Both the position numbers and the translations under genes were made by a program. A DNA stretch of 64,000 nt from positions 1-64,000 of the forward strand of contig JAVDOI010000040.1 in the NCBI GenBank assembly GCA_032191485.1. Direction: 5' to 3'. Below are positions 54,724-64,000 of this stretch, in pieces. Positions within the stretch are counted from its first letter, which is position 1. The number at the start of each line of letters is the position of its first letter. This DNA is from Leptoclinus maculatus (Eukaryota > Chordata > Actinopteri > Perciformes > Stichaeidae). The notes under the pieces are model-generated. The model had not been told where the DNA came from, ran no database searches, and saw only the letters and a list, made by a program, of their open reading frames with translations.

Positions 54724-54971
54724 CTGCACTTTTAGCATTTTTGGCATTTTTGGCTAGTGAAAAAAAAGCGGCGCTGTTCCGGAATTTAAAGGGAATTCTT
54801 AGAGCTATACAGGGGCGGCTTTAAGTGTAGTAGACATTTACTGTCACTCAATGACACAGCAGCTGTCACTGAATCCATTCAGAAATCATGTTGTCTGGCA
54901 TCTGAAATGTTTGCAGTCAAGTGTGAATGGTGCATTGAGCCTGGGCACGTACGTAAAGGGCATTTTCAGCA

Positions 54972-55044
54972 GTTTCCGTAGTGTAGTGGTTATCACGTTC
55001 GCCTAACACGCGAAAGGTCCCCCGTTCGAAACTGGGCGGAAACA
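54972..55044 (+). tRNA. tRNA-Val(AAC)-like, array copy 9
   Basis: Array consensus with the shared T-stem mismatch. Confidence 0.78.
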
Positions 55045-55925
55045 CTATTGTTGGTTCCTGCTTACTCCACACAATAAAATTCTACTTAGTGGAATTGTCA
55101 GAAACTGGATAATAAGTACAACTGCCCCAGGGTTAGCTTTTCCTCCACCCAATCAAAGTCTTCTGAGTTGCGTTCCCAGCAAACTGGATCAAAAGAAGCA
55201 CTGTGTGAATAATGTTTTCTCTCAGAGATACTTGAACTCTGTAATTTGGGGCAGCCACTCACTCCCACCCAGGGGTGAGCAATCCTCCACTTTCTGGTTG
55301 AGAACCACGGCTTCGTAATTGTAGGTGCTAACTGTAATCCTGACCGCTTCACACTCGACTGCAAACTGTCCCAGTGCGTGCTGAAGGTCACGGCCTGATG
55401 AAGCCAATAGATCAACATCATCTGCAAAGAGCAGAGAAGCAATTCTGAGGACCCCCAGCTGCACCTCGAGTTGTGTTGGTCGGGATCCGGAATTCCGCAA
55501 ACGGCTCATTCCACCATTTGACAATACCCCCAGTCAGGGACAGCAGTTCTTCTCCCTTGTAGGTGCCGACTCTCATCCAAACCGCTTCACACTTGCCTGA
55601 AAATTGCCCCTTGTGTGCTGCTCCTGACTAGTCTTATTGTTTGCCAGAACTTCATTGAGACCAACCAGAAGTCCTTCTCCATAGCTTCCCCCCTAAACTA
55701 AAATGTAGTAGGAATATCGCATTTCATGGACAAATGATTTTAAATAATAGTATCTTGGTAGTGATGAATTTTCCATTCTGATGTGCAACCTTTCATGCAC
55801 ATTCATGCATGCTGAGGTAGGTGATCATATTATCAATGTGAAGCTGTCTCTGACAGCAGGAACAAGCTCGATGTGTATCGTCTCTGTGTTAAATGGCTGT
55901 TGTCTTACTAGCAGCTGGTAGAAAA

Positions 55926-55997
55926 CTCCCCGTCAGGGAATCGAACCCTGGTCTTCTGCGTGACAAGCAGAGATACTGTCCACTTTACTAACGAGGA
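55926..55997 (-). tRNA. tRNA-Asp(GTC), array copy 9 (D-stem variant)
   Basis: T13 to A change as in copy 5. Confidence 0.85.
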
Positions 55998-56236
55998 CTG
56001 CACTAGTAGCATTTTTGGCTAGTGAAAAAAAAGCGGCGCTATTCCGGAATTTAAAGGGAATTCTTAGAGCTATACAGGGGCGGCTTTAAGTGTAGTAGAC
56101 ATTTACTGTCACTCAATGACACAGCAGCTGTCACTGAATCCATTCAGAAATCATGTTGTCTGGCATCTGAAATGTTTGCAGTCAAGTGTGAATGGTGCAT
56201 TGAGCCTGGGCACGTGCGTAAAGGTCATTTTCAGCA

Positions 56237-56309
56237 GTTTCCGTAGTGTAGTGGTTATCACGTTCGCCTGACACGCGAAAGGTCCCCCGTTCGAAACTGG
56301 GCAGAAACA
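56237..56309 (+). tRNA. tRNA-Val-like with GAC anticodon, array copy 10
   Basis: The anticodon loop is CTGACAC, so position 34 is G and the anticodon is GAC. It would still read Val (GUC/GUU), but cytosolic eukaryotic Val tRNAs normally use AAC with inosine. The acceptor 3' strand is CAGAAAC (pair 6:67 lost), plus the T-stem defect. Confidence 0.65.
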
Positions 56310-57197
56310 CTATTGTTTGTTCCTGCTTACTCCACACAATAAAATTCTACTTAGTGGAATTGTCAGAAACTGGATAATAAGTACAACTGCCCCAGGGTTA
56401 GCTTTTCCTCCACACAATCAAAGTCTTCTGAGTTGCGTTCCCAGCAAACTGGATCAAAATAAGCACTGTGTGAATAATGTTTTCTCTCAGAGATACTTGA
56501 ACTCTGTAATTTGGGGCAGCTACTCACTCCCACCCAGGGGTGAGCAATCCTCCACTTTCTGGTTGAGAACCACGGCTTCGTAATTGTAGGTGCTAACTGT
56601 AATCCTGACCGCTTCACACTCGACTGCAAACTGTCCCAGTGCGTGCTGAAGGTCACGGCCTGATGAAGCCAATAGATCAACATCATCTGCAAAGAGCAGA
56701 GAAGCAATTCTGAGGACCCCCAGGTGCACCTCGAGTTGTGTTGGTCGGGATCCGGAATTCTGCAAACGGCTCATTCCACCATTTGACAATACCCCCAGTC
56801 AGGGACAGCAGTTCTCCTCCCTTGTAGGTGCCGAATCTCATCCAAACCGCTTCACACTTGACTGAAAACTGCCCCTTGTGTGCTACTCCTGACTAGTCTT
56901 ATTGTTTGCCAGAACTTCGTTGAGACCAACCAGAAGTCCTTCTCGATAGCTTTCCCCCTAAACCAACGTGTGGTAGGAATATCGAATATCGCATTTCATG
57001 GACAAATGATTTTAAATAATAGTATCTTGGTAGTGATGAATTTTCCATTCTGATGTGCAACCTTTCATGCACATTCATGCATGCTGAGGTAGGCGATCAT
57101 ATTGTCAATGTGAAGCTGTCTCTGACAGCAGGAACAAGCTCGATGTGTATCGTCTCTGTGTTAAATGGCTGTTGTCTTACTAGCAGCTGGTAGAAAA

Positions 57198-57269
57198 CTC
57201 CCCGTCAGGGAATCGAACCCTGGTCTTCTGCGTGACAAGCAGAGATACTGTCCACTATACTAACGAGGA
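57198..57269 (-). tRNA. tRNA-Asp(GTC), array copy 10
   Basis: Intact fold with adjacent TTTT terminator. Confidence 0.92.
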
Positions 57270-57508
57270 CTGCACTTTTAGCATTTTTGGCTAGTGAAAA
57301 AAAAGCGGCGCTGTTCCGGAATTTAAAGGGAATTCTTAGAGCTATACAGGGGCGGCTTTAAGTGTAGTAGACATTTACTGTCACTCAATGACACAGCAGC
57401 TGTCACTGAATCCATTCAGAAATCATGTTGTCTGGCATCTGAAATGTTTGCAGTCAAGTGTGAATGGTGCATTGAGCCTGGGCACGTACGTAAAGGGCAT
57501 TTTCAGCA

Positions 57509-57581
57509 GTTTCCGTAGTGTAGTGGTTATCACGTTCGCCTAACACGCGAAAGGTCCCCCGTTCGAAACTGGGCGGAAACA
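57509..57581 (+). tRNA. tRNA-Val(AAC)-like, array copy 11
   Basis: Array consensus; first member of trimer 1. Confidence 0.78.
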
Positions 57582-58452
57582 CTATTGTTGGTTCCTGCTT
57601 ACTCCACACAATAAAATTCTACTTAGTGGAATTGTCAGAAACTGGATAATAAGTACAACTGCCCCAGGGTTAGCTTTTCCTCCACCCAATCAAAGTCTTC
57701 TGAGTTGCGTTCCCAGCAAACTGGATCAAAAGAAGCACTGTGTGAATAATGTTTTCTCTCAGAGATACTTGAACTCTGTAATTTGGGGCAGCCACTCACT
57801 CCCACCCAGGGGTGAGCAATCCTCCACTTTCTGGTTGAGAACCACGGCTTCGTAATTGTAGGTGCTAACTGTAATCCTGACCGCTTCACACTCGACTGCA
57901 AACTGTCCCAGTGCCTGCTGAAGGTCACGGCCTGATGAAGCCAATAGATCAACATCATCTGCAAAGAGCAGAGAAGCTATTCTGAGGACCCCCAGCTGCA
58001 CCTCGAGTTGTGTTGGTTGGGGTCCGGAATTCCGCAAACGGCTCATTCCACCATTTGACAATACCCCCAGTCAGGGACAGCAGTTCTTCTCCCTTGTAGG
58101 TGCCGACTCTCATCCAAACCACTTCACACTTGCCTGAAAATTGCCCCTTGTGTGCTGCTCCTGACTAGTCTTATTGTTTGCCAGAACTTCGTTGAGACCA
58201 ACCAGAAGTCCTTCTCGATAGCTTTCCCCCTAAACCAACGTGTGGTAGGAATATCGCATTTCATGGACAAATGATTTTAAATAATAGTATCTTGGTAGTG
58301 ATGAATTTTCCATTCTGATGTGCAACCTTTCATGCATGCTGAGGTAGGTGATCATATCGTCAATGTGAAGCTGTCTCTGACAGCAGGAACAAGTTCGATG
58401 TGTATCGTCTCTGTGTTAAATGGCTGTTGTCTTACTACCAGCTGGTAGAAAA

Positions 58453-58524
58453 CTCCCCGTCAGGGAATCGAACACTGGTCTTCTGCGTGACAAGCAGAGA
58501 TACTGTCCACTATACTAACGAGGA
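58453..58524 (-). tRNA. tRNA-Asp(GTC), array copy 11 (T-stem variant)
   Basis: The T-stem reads CAGTG, so G52 is T. This loses one pair and the first base of the B box. Probably impaired. Confidence 0.75.
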
Positions 58525-58763
58525 CTGCACTAGTAGCATTTTTGGCTAGTGAAAAAAAAGCGTCGCTGTTCCGGAATTTAAAGGGAATTCTTAGAGCTAT
58601 ACAGGGGCGGCTTTAAGTGTAGTAGACATTTACTGTCACTCAATGACACAGCATTTGTCACTGAATCCATTCAGAAATCATGTTGTCTGGCATCTGAAAT
58701 GTTTGCAGTCAAATGTGAATGGTGCATTGAGCCTGGGCACGTGCGTAAAGGTCATTTTCAGCA

Positions 58764-58836
58764 GTTTCCGTAGTGTAGTGGTTATCACGTTCGCCTAACA
58801 CGCGAAAGGTCCCCCGTTCGAAACTGGGCGGAAACA
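58764..58836 (+). tRNA. tRNA-Val(AAC)-like, array copy 12
   Basis: Array consensus with the shared T-stem mismatch. Confidence 0.78.
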
Positions 58837-59717
58837 CTATTGTTTGTTCCTGCTTACTCCACACAATACAATTCTACTTAGTGGAATTGTCAGAAACTGG
58901 ATCATAAGTACAACTGCCCCAGGGTTAGCTTTTGCTCCACACAATCAAAGTCTTCTGAGCTGCGTTCCCAGCAAACTGGATCAAAAGAAGCACTGTGTGA
59001 ATAATGTTTTCTCTCAGAGATACTTGAACTCTGTAATTTGGGGCAGCCACTCACTCCCACCCAGGGGTGAGCAATCCTCCACTTTCTGGTTGAGAACCAC
59101 GGCTTCGTAATTGTAGGTGCTAACTGTAATCCTGACCGCTTCACACTCGACTGCAAACTGTCCCAGTGCGTGCTGAAGGTCACGGCCTGATGAAGCCAAT
59201 AGATCAACATCATCTGCAAAGAGCAGAGAAGCAATTCTGAGGACCCCCAGCTGCACCTCGAGTTGTGTTGGTCGGGATCCGGAATTCCGCAAACGGCTCA
59301 TTCCACCATTTGACAATACCCCCAGTCAGGGACAGCAGTTCTTCTCCCTTGTAGGTGCCGACTCTCATCCAAACCGCTTCACACTTGCCTGAAAATTGCC
59401 CCTTGTGTGCTGCTCCTGACTAGTCTTATTGTTTGCCAGAACTTCATTGAGACCAACCAGAAGTCCTTCTCCATAGCTTCCCCCCTAAACTAAAATGTAG
59501 TAGGAATATCGCATTTCATGGACAAATGATTTTAAATAATAGTATCTTGGTAGTGATGAATTTTCCATTCTGATGTGCAACCTTTCATGCACATTCATGC
59601 ATGCTGAGGTAGGTGATCATATTATCAATGTGAAGCTGTCTCTGACAGCAGGAACAAGCTCGATGTGTATCGTCTCTGTGTTAAATGGCTGTTGTCTTAC
59701 TAGCAGCTGGTAGAAAA

Positions 59718-59789
59718 CTCCCCGTCAGGGAATCGAACCCTGGTCTTCTGCGTGACAAGCAGAGATACTGTCCACTTTACTAACGAGGA
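59718..59789 (-). tRNA. tRNA-Asp(GTC), array copy 12 (D-stem variant)
   Basis: T13 to A change as in copy 5. Confidence 0.85.
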
Positions 59790-60028
59790 CTGCACTAGTA
59801 GCATTTTTGGCTAGTGAAAAAAAAGCGGCGCTATTCCGGAATTTAAAGGGAATTCTTAGAGCTATACAGGGGCGGCTTTAAGTGTAGTAGACATTTACTG
59901 TCACTCAATGACACAGCAGCTGTCACTGAATCCATTCAGAAATCATGTTGTCTGGCATCTGAAATGTTTGCAGTCAAGTGTGAATGGTGCATTGAGCCTG
60001 GGCACGTGCGTAAAGGTCATTTTCAGCA

Positions 60029-60101
60029 GTTTCCGTAGTGTAGTGGTTATCACGTTCGCCTAACACGCGAAAGGTCCCCCGTTCGAAACTGGGCAGAAAC
60101 A
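60029..60101 (+). tRNA. tRNA-Val(AAC)-like, array copy 13
   Basis: The acceptor 3' strand is CAGAAAC (pair 6:67 lost), plus the T-stem defect. Confidence 0.68.
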
Positions 60102-60989
60102 CTATTGTTTGTTCCTGCTTACTCCACACAATAAAATTCTACTTAGTGGAATTGTCAGAAACTGGATAATAAGTACAACTGCCGCAGGGTTAGCTTTTCC
60201 TCCACACAATCAAAGTCTTCTGAGTTGCGTTCCCAGCAAACTGGATCAAAATAAGCACTGTGTGAATAATGTTTTCTCTCAGAGATACTTGAACTCTGTA
60301 ATTTGGGGCAGCTACTCACTCCCACCCAGGGGTGAGCAATCCTCCACTTTCTGGTTGAGAACCACGGCTTCGTAATTGTAGGTGCTAACTGTAATCCTGA
60401 CCGCTTCACACTCGACTGCAAACTGTCCCAGTGCGTGCTGAAGGTCACGGCCTGATGAAGCCAATAGATCAACATCATCTGCAAAGAGCAGAGAAGCAAT
60501 TCTGAGGACCCCCAGGTGCACCTCGAGTTGTGTTGGTCGGGATCCGGAATTCTGCAAACGGCTCATTCCACCATTTGACAATACCCCCAGTCAGGGACAG
60601 CAGTTCTCCTCCCTTGTAGGTGCCGAATCTCATCCAAACCGCTTCACACTTGACTGAAAACTGCCCCTTGTGTGCTACTCCTGACTAGTCTTATTGTTTG
60701 CCAGAACTTCGTTGAGACCAACCAGAAGTCCTTCTCGATAGCTTTCCCCCTAAACCAACGTGTGGTAGGAATATCGAATATCGCATTTCATGGACAAATG
60801 ATTTTAAATAATAGTATCTTGGTAGTGATGAATTTTCCATTCTGATGTGCAACCTTTCATGCACATTCATGCATGCTGAGGTAGGCGATCATATTGTCAA
60901 TGTGAAGCTGTCTCTGACAGCAGGAACAAGCTCGATGTGTATCGTCTCTGTGTTAAATGGCTGTTGTCTTACTAGCAGCTGGTAGAAAA

Positions 60990-61061
60990 CTCCCCGTCAG
61001 GGAATCGAACCCTGGTCTTCTGCGTGACAAGCAGAGATACTGTCCACTATACTAACGAGGA
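60990..61061 (-). tRNA. tRNA-Asp(GTC), array copy 13
   Basis: Intact fold with adjacent TTTT terminator. Confidence 0.92.
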
Positions 61062-61300
61062 CTGCACTTTTAGCATTTTTGGCTAGTGAAAAAAAAGCGG
61101 CGCTGTTCCGGAATTTAAAGGGAATTCTTAGAGCTATACAGGGGCGGCTTTAAGTGTAGTAGACATTTACTGTCACTCAATGACACAGCAGCTGTCACTG
61201 AATCCATTCAGAAATCATGTTGTCTGGCATCTGAAATGTTTGCAGTCAAGTGTGAATGGTGCATTGAGCCTGGGCACGTACGTAAAGGGCATTTTCAGCA

Positions 61301-61373
61301 GTTTCCGTAGTGTAGTGGTTATCACGTTCGCCTAACACGCGAAAGGTCCCCCGTTCGAAACTGGGCGGAAACA
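61301..61373 (+). tRNA. tRNA-Val(AAC)-like, array copy 14
   Basis: Array consensus; first member of trimer 2. Confidence 0.78.
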
Positions 61374-62244
61374 CTATTGTTGGTTCCTGCTTACTCCACA
61401 CAATAAAATTCTACTTAGTGGAATTGTCAGAAACTGGATAATAAGTACAACTGCCCCAGGGTTAGCTTTTCCTCCACCCAATCAAAGTCTTCTGAGTTGC
61501 GTTCCCAGCAAACTGGATCAAAAGAAGCACTGTGTGAATAATGTTTTCTCTCAGAGATACTTGAACTCTGTAATTTGGGGCAGCCACTCACTCCCACCCA
61601 GGGGTGAGCAATCCTCCACTTTCTGGTTGAGAACCACGGCTTCGTAATTGTAGGTGCTAACTGTAATCCTGACCGCTTCACACTCGACTGCAAACTGTCC
61701 CAGTGCCTGCTGAAGGTCACGGCCTGATGAAGCCAATAGATCAACATCATCTGCAAAGAGCAGAGAAGCTATTCTGAGGACCCCCAGCTGCACCTCGAGT
61801 TGTGTTGGTTGGGGTCCGGAATTCCGCAAACGGCTCATTCCACCATTTGACAATACCCCCAGTCAGGGACAGCAGTTCTTCTCCCTTGTAGGTGCCGACT
61901 CTCATCCAAACCACTTCACACTTGCCTGAAAATTGCCCCTTGTGTGCTGCTCCTGACTAGTCTTATTGTTTGCCAGAACTTCGTTGAGACCAACCAGAAG
62001 TCCTTCTCGATAGCTTTCCCCCTAAACCAACGTGTGGTAGGAATATCGCATTTCATGGACAAATGATTTTAAATAATAGTATCTTGGTAGTGATGAATTT
62101 TCCATTCTGATGTGCAACCTTTCATGCATGCTGAGGTAGGTGATCATATCGTCAATGTGAAGCTGTCTCTGACAGCAGGAACAAGTTCGATGTGTATCGT
62201 CTCTGTGTTAAATGGCTGTTGTCTTACTACCAGCTGGTAGAAAA

Positions 62245-62316
62245 CTCCCCGTCAGGGAATCGAACACTGGTCTTCTGCGTGACAAGCAGAGATACTGTCC
62301 ACTATACTAACGAGGA
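62245..62316 (-). tRNA. tRNA-Asp(GTC), array copy 14 (T-stem variant)
   Basis: Same G52 to T change as copy 11, marking the trimer repeat. Confidence 0.75.
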
Positions 62317-62555
62317 CTGCACTAGTAGCATTTTTGGCTAGTGAAAAAAAAGCGTCGCTGTTCCGGAATTTAAAGGGAATTCTTAGAGCTATACAGGGGC
62401 GGCTTTAAGTGTAGTAGACATTTACTGTCACTCAATGACACAGCATTTGTCACTGAATCCATTCAGAAATCATGTTGTCTGGCATCTGAAATGTTTGCAG
62501 TCAAATGTGAATGGTGCATTGAGCCTGGGCACGTGCGTAAAGGTCATTTTCAGCA

Positions 62556-62628
62556 GTTTCCGTAGTGTAGTGGTTATCACGTTCGCCTAACACGCGAAAG
62601 GTCCCCCGTTCGAAACTGGGCGGAAACA
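62556..62628 (+). tRNA. tRNA-Val(AAC)-like, array copy 15
   Basis: Array consensus with the shared T-stem mismatch. Confidence 0.78.
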
Positions 62629-63509
62629 CTATTGTTTGTTCCTGCTTACTCCACACAATAAAATTCTACTTAGTGGAATTGTCAGAAACTGGATCATAAG
62701 TACAACTGCCCCAGGGTTAGCTTTTGCTCCACACAATCAAAGTCTTCTGAGCTGCGTTCCCAGCAAACTGGATCAAAAGAAGCACTGTGTGAATAATGTT
62801 TTCTCTCAGAGATACTTGAACTCTGTAATTTGGGGCAGCCACTCACTCCCACCCAGGGGTGAGCAATCCTCCACTTTCTGGTTGAGAACCACGGCTTCGT
62901 AATTGTAGGTGCTAACTGTAATCCTGACCGCTTCACACTCGACTGCAAACTGTCCCAGTGCGTGCTGAAGGTCACGGCCTGATGAAGCCAATAGATCAAC
63001 ATCATCTGCAAAGAGCAGAGAAGCAATTCTGAGGACCCCCAGCTGCACCTCGAGTTGTGTTGGTCGGGATCCGGAATTCCGCAAACGGCTCATTCCACCA
63101 TTTGACAATACCCCCAGTCAGGGACAGCAGTTCTTCTCCCTTGTAGGTGCCGACTCTCATCCAAACCGCTTCACACTTGCCTGAAAATTGCCCCTTGTGT
63201 GCTGCTCCTGACTAGTCTTATTGTTTGCCAGAACTTCATTGAGACCAACCAGAAGTCCTTCTCCATAGCTTCCCCCCTAAACTAAAATGTAGTAGGAATA
63301 TCGCATTTCATGGACAAATGATTTTAAATAATAGTATCTTGGTAGTGATGAATTTTCCATTCTGATGTGCAACCTTTCATGCACATTCATGCATGCTGAG
63401 GTAGGTGATCATATTATCAATGTGAAGCTGTCTCTGACAGCAGGAACAAGCTCGATGTGTATCGTCTCTGTGTTAAATGGCTGTTGTCTTACTAGCAGCT
63501 GGTAGAAAA

Positions 63510-63581
63510 CTCCCCGTCAGGGAATCGAACCCTGGTCTTCTGCGTGACAAGCAGAGATACTGTCCACTTTACTAACGAGGA
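63510..63581 (-). tRNA. tRNA-Asp(GTC), array copy 15 (D-stem variant)
   Basis: T13 to A change as in copy 5. Confidence 0.85.
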
Positions 63582-63820
63582 CTGCACTAGTAGCATTTTT
63601 GGCTAGTGAAAAAAAAGCGGCGCTATTCCGGAATTTAAAGGGAATTCTTAGAGCTATACAGGGGCGGCTTTAAGTGTAGTAGACATTTACTGTCACTCAA
63701 TGACACAGCAGCTGTCACTGAATCCATTCAGAAATCATGTTGTCTGGCATCTGAAATGTTTGCAGTCAAGTGTGAATGGTGCATTGAGCCTGGGCACGTG
63801 CGTAAAGGTCATTTTCAGCA

Positions 63821-63893
63821 GTTTCCGTAGTGTAGTGGTTATCACGTTCGCCTAACACGCGAAAGGTCCCCCGTTCGAAACTGGGCAGAAACA
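63821..63893 (+). tRNA. tRNA-Val(AAC)-like, array copy 16
   Basis: The acceptor 3' strand is CAGAAAC, as in copy 13, its trimer counterpart. The unit is cut by the window end. Confidence 0.68.
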
Positions 63894-64000
63894 CTATTGT
63901 TTGTTCCTGCTTACTCCACACAATAAAATTCTACTTAGTGGAATTGTCAGAAACTGGATAATAAGTACAACTGCCGCAGGGTTAGCTTTTCCTCCACACA

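Larger units (their letters stand above)
45099..63108 (-). pseudogene. LINE reverse-transcriptase palm fragment, once per array unit
   Basis: A ~100-codon minus-strand frame with SLLFADDVDLLASSGRDL is present at 45099-45401, 46371-46673, 47636-47938, 48901-49203, 50156-50458, 51421-51723, 52676-52978, 53974-54243 (89-codon version), 55222-55524, 56520-56789 (89), 57759-58061, 59014-59316, 60312-60581 (89), 61551-61853 and 62806-63108. The FADD motif is the RT active-site box, but fingers, thumb and endonuclease are absent. All copies descend from one founder fragment and are kept similar by array homogenisation, not by coding selection as far as can be seen. Confidence 0.85.
44699..64000. repeat. 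Tandem tRNA-Val / RT fragment / tRNA-Asp array, 1255-1281-bp units
   Basis: Tracking the Val start gives spacings of 1272, 1265, 1265, 1255, 1265, 1255, 1265, 1281, 1265, 1272, 1255, 1265, 1272, 1255 and 1265. Each unit runs: leader with gaattcttagagctatac, tRNA-Val (+), RT fragment (-), a spacer with atgcatgctgaggtagg, then tRNA-Asp (-). Unit subtypes recur in order. Units at 57509/58764/60029 repeat at 61301/62556/63821 as a 3792-bp trimer with shared private variants; dimers occur earlier. The array enters abruptly at 44699 and runs off the window. Confidence 0.97.

Noticed and set aside
44929..62902. 88-codon plus-strand frames beginning MFLLTPHN in nearly every array unit
   Set aside because: They lie antisense to the RT fragment, have no recognisable motif, and recur only because the unit is tandemly repeated.
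44699..64000. Regular spaced repeats considered as CRISPR or rDNA/5S arrays
   Set aside because: Units are ~1.26 kb with no short-repeat/unique-spacer pattern, and no 5S-like internal promoter was found. The conserved RNA genes are tRNAs.

Overview
The window looks like a gene-poor, repeat-rich stretch of a teleost fish genome. The reasons are a Tc1-like transposon, several hAT elements with intact target-site duplications (TSDs), piggyBac-like elements, a spliced vertebrate-type cytosolic phospholipase A2, a BED-zinc-finger gene and a decayed Polinton/Maverick-like element. All calls come from reading the sequence; no database was searched.

Layout. 1-11.7 kb is repeats: an inverted copy of a repeat seen again near 28 kb, a full-length Tc1-like element with an open 346-codon transposase (4430-6060), an internally deleted second Tc1 element (6079-6668), a hAT MITE (6945-7735) and a piggyBac-like relic. 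11.7-21.4 kb holds eight 3' exons of a cPLA2 gene (+ strand). They keep the catalytic Asp region, but the nucleophile-Ser exons are not in the window. Its 6.1-kb penultimate intron contains a hAT element, simple repeats and an antisense three-exon BED-finger (ZBED-like) gene remnant. 21.4-26 kb is mostly unrecognised sequence plus one clean hAT element.

28.6-38.7 kb is a Polinton/Maverick (adintovirus-like) relic. It has an adenain-type protease (+ strand) and, on the - strand, a tightly stacked block: protein-primed-type family B DNA polymerase, packaging ATPase, a 110-aa protein with a hydrophobic tail, and a broken ~270-codon gene. The polymerase is broken by frameshifts and by a 1530-bp hAT-like element inserted between polymerase motifs B and C. 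The ATPase and the 110-aa frame remain open. No major capsid gene is visible. Upstream of the polymerase I reconstruct a six-exon, 247-codon spliced gene with a TATA box and no recognised domain. Next to it is a truncated three-exon integrase gene (39.0-40.6 kb).

44.7-64.0 kb, to the window edge, is a tandem array of 1255-1281-bp units. Each unit has a tRNA-Val(AAC)-like sequence on +, a fixed LINE reverse-transcriptase fragment on -, and a tRNA-Asp(GTC) gene on -. There are 16 Val and 15 Asp copies, arranged in dimeric and trimeric higher-order repeats. One partial unit sits alone at 26 kb, next to a 16-bp CpG-rich minisatellite. The Asp copies look capable of transcription. The Val copies share a T-stem/B-box defect and lack a close T-run terminator. 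One copy has a GAC anticodon.
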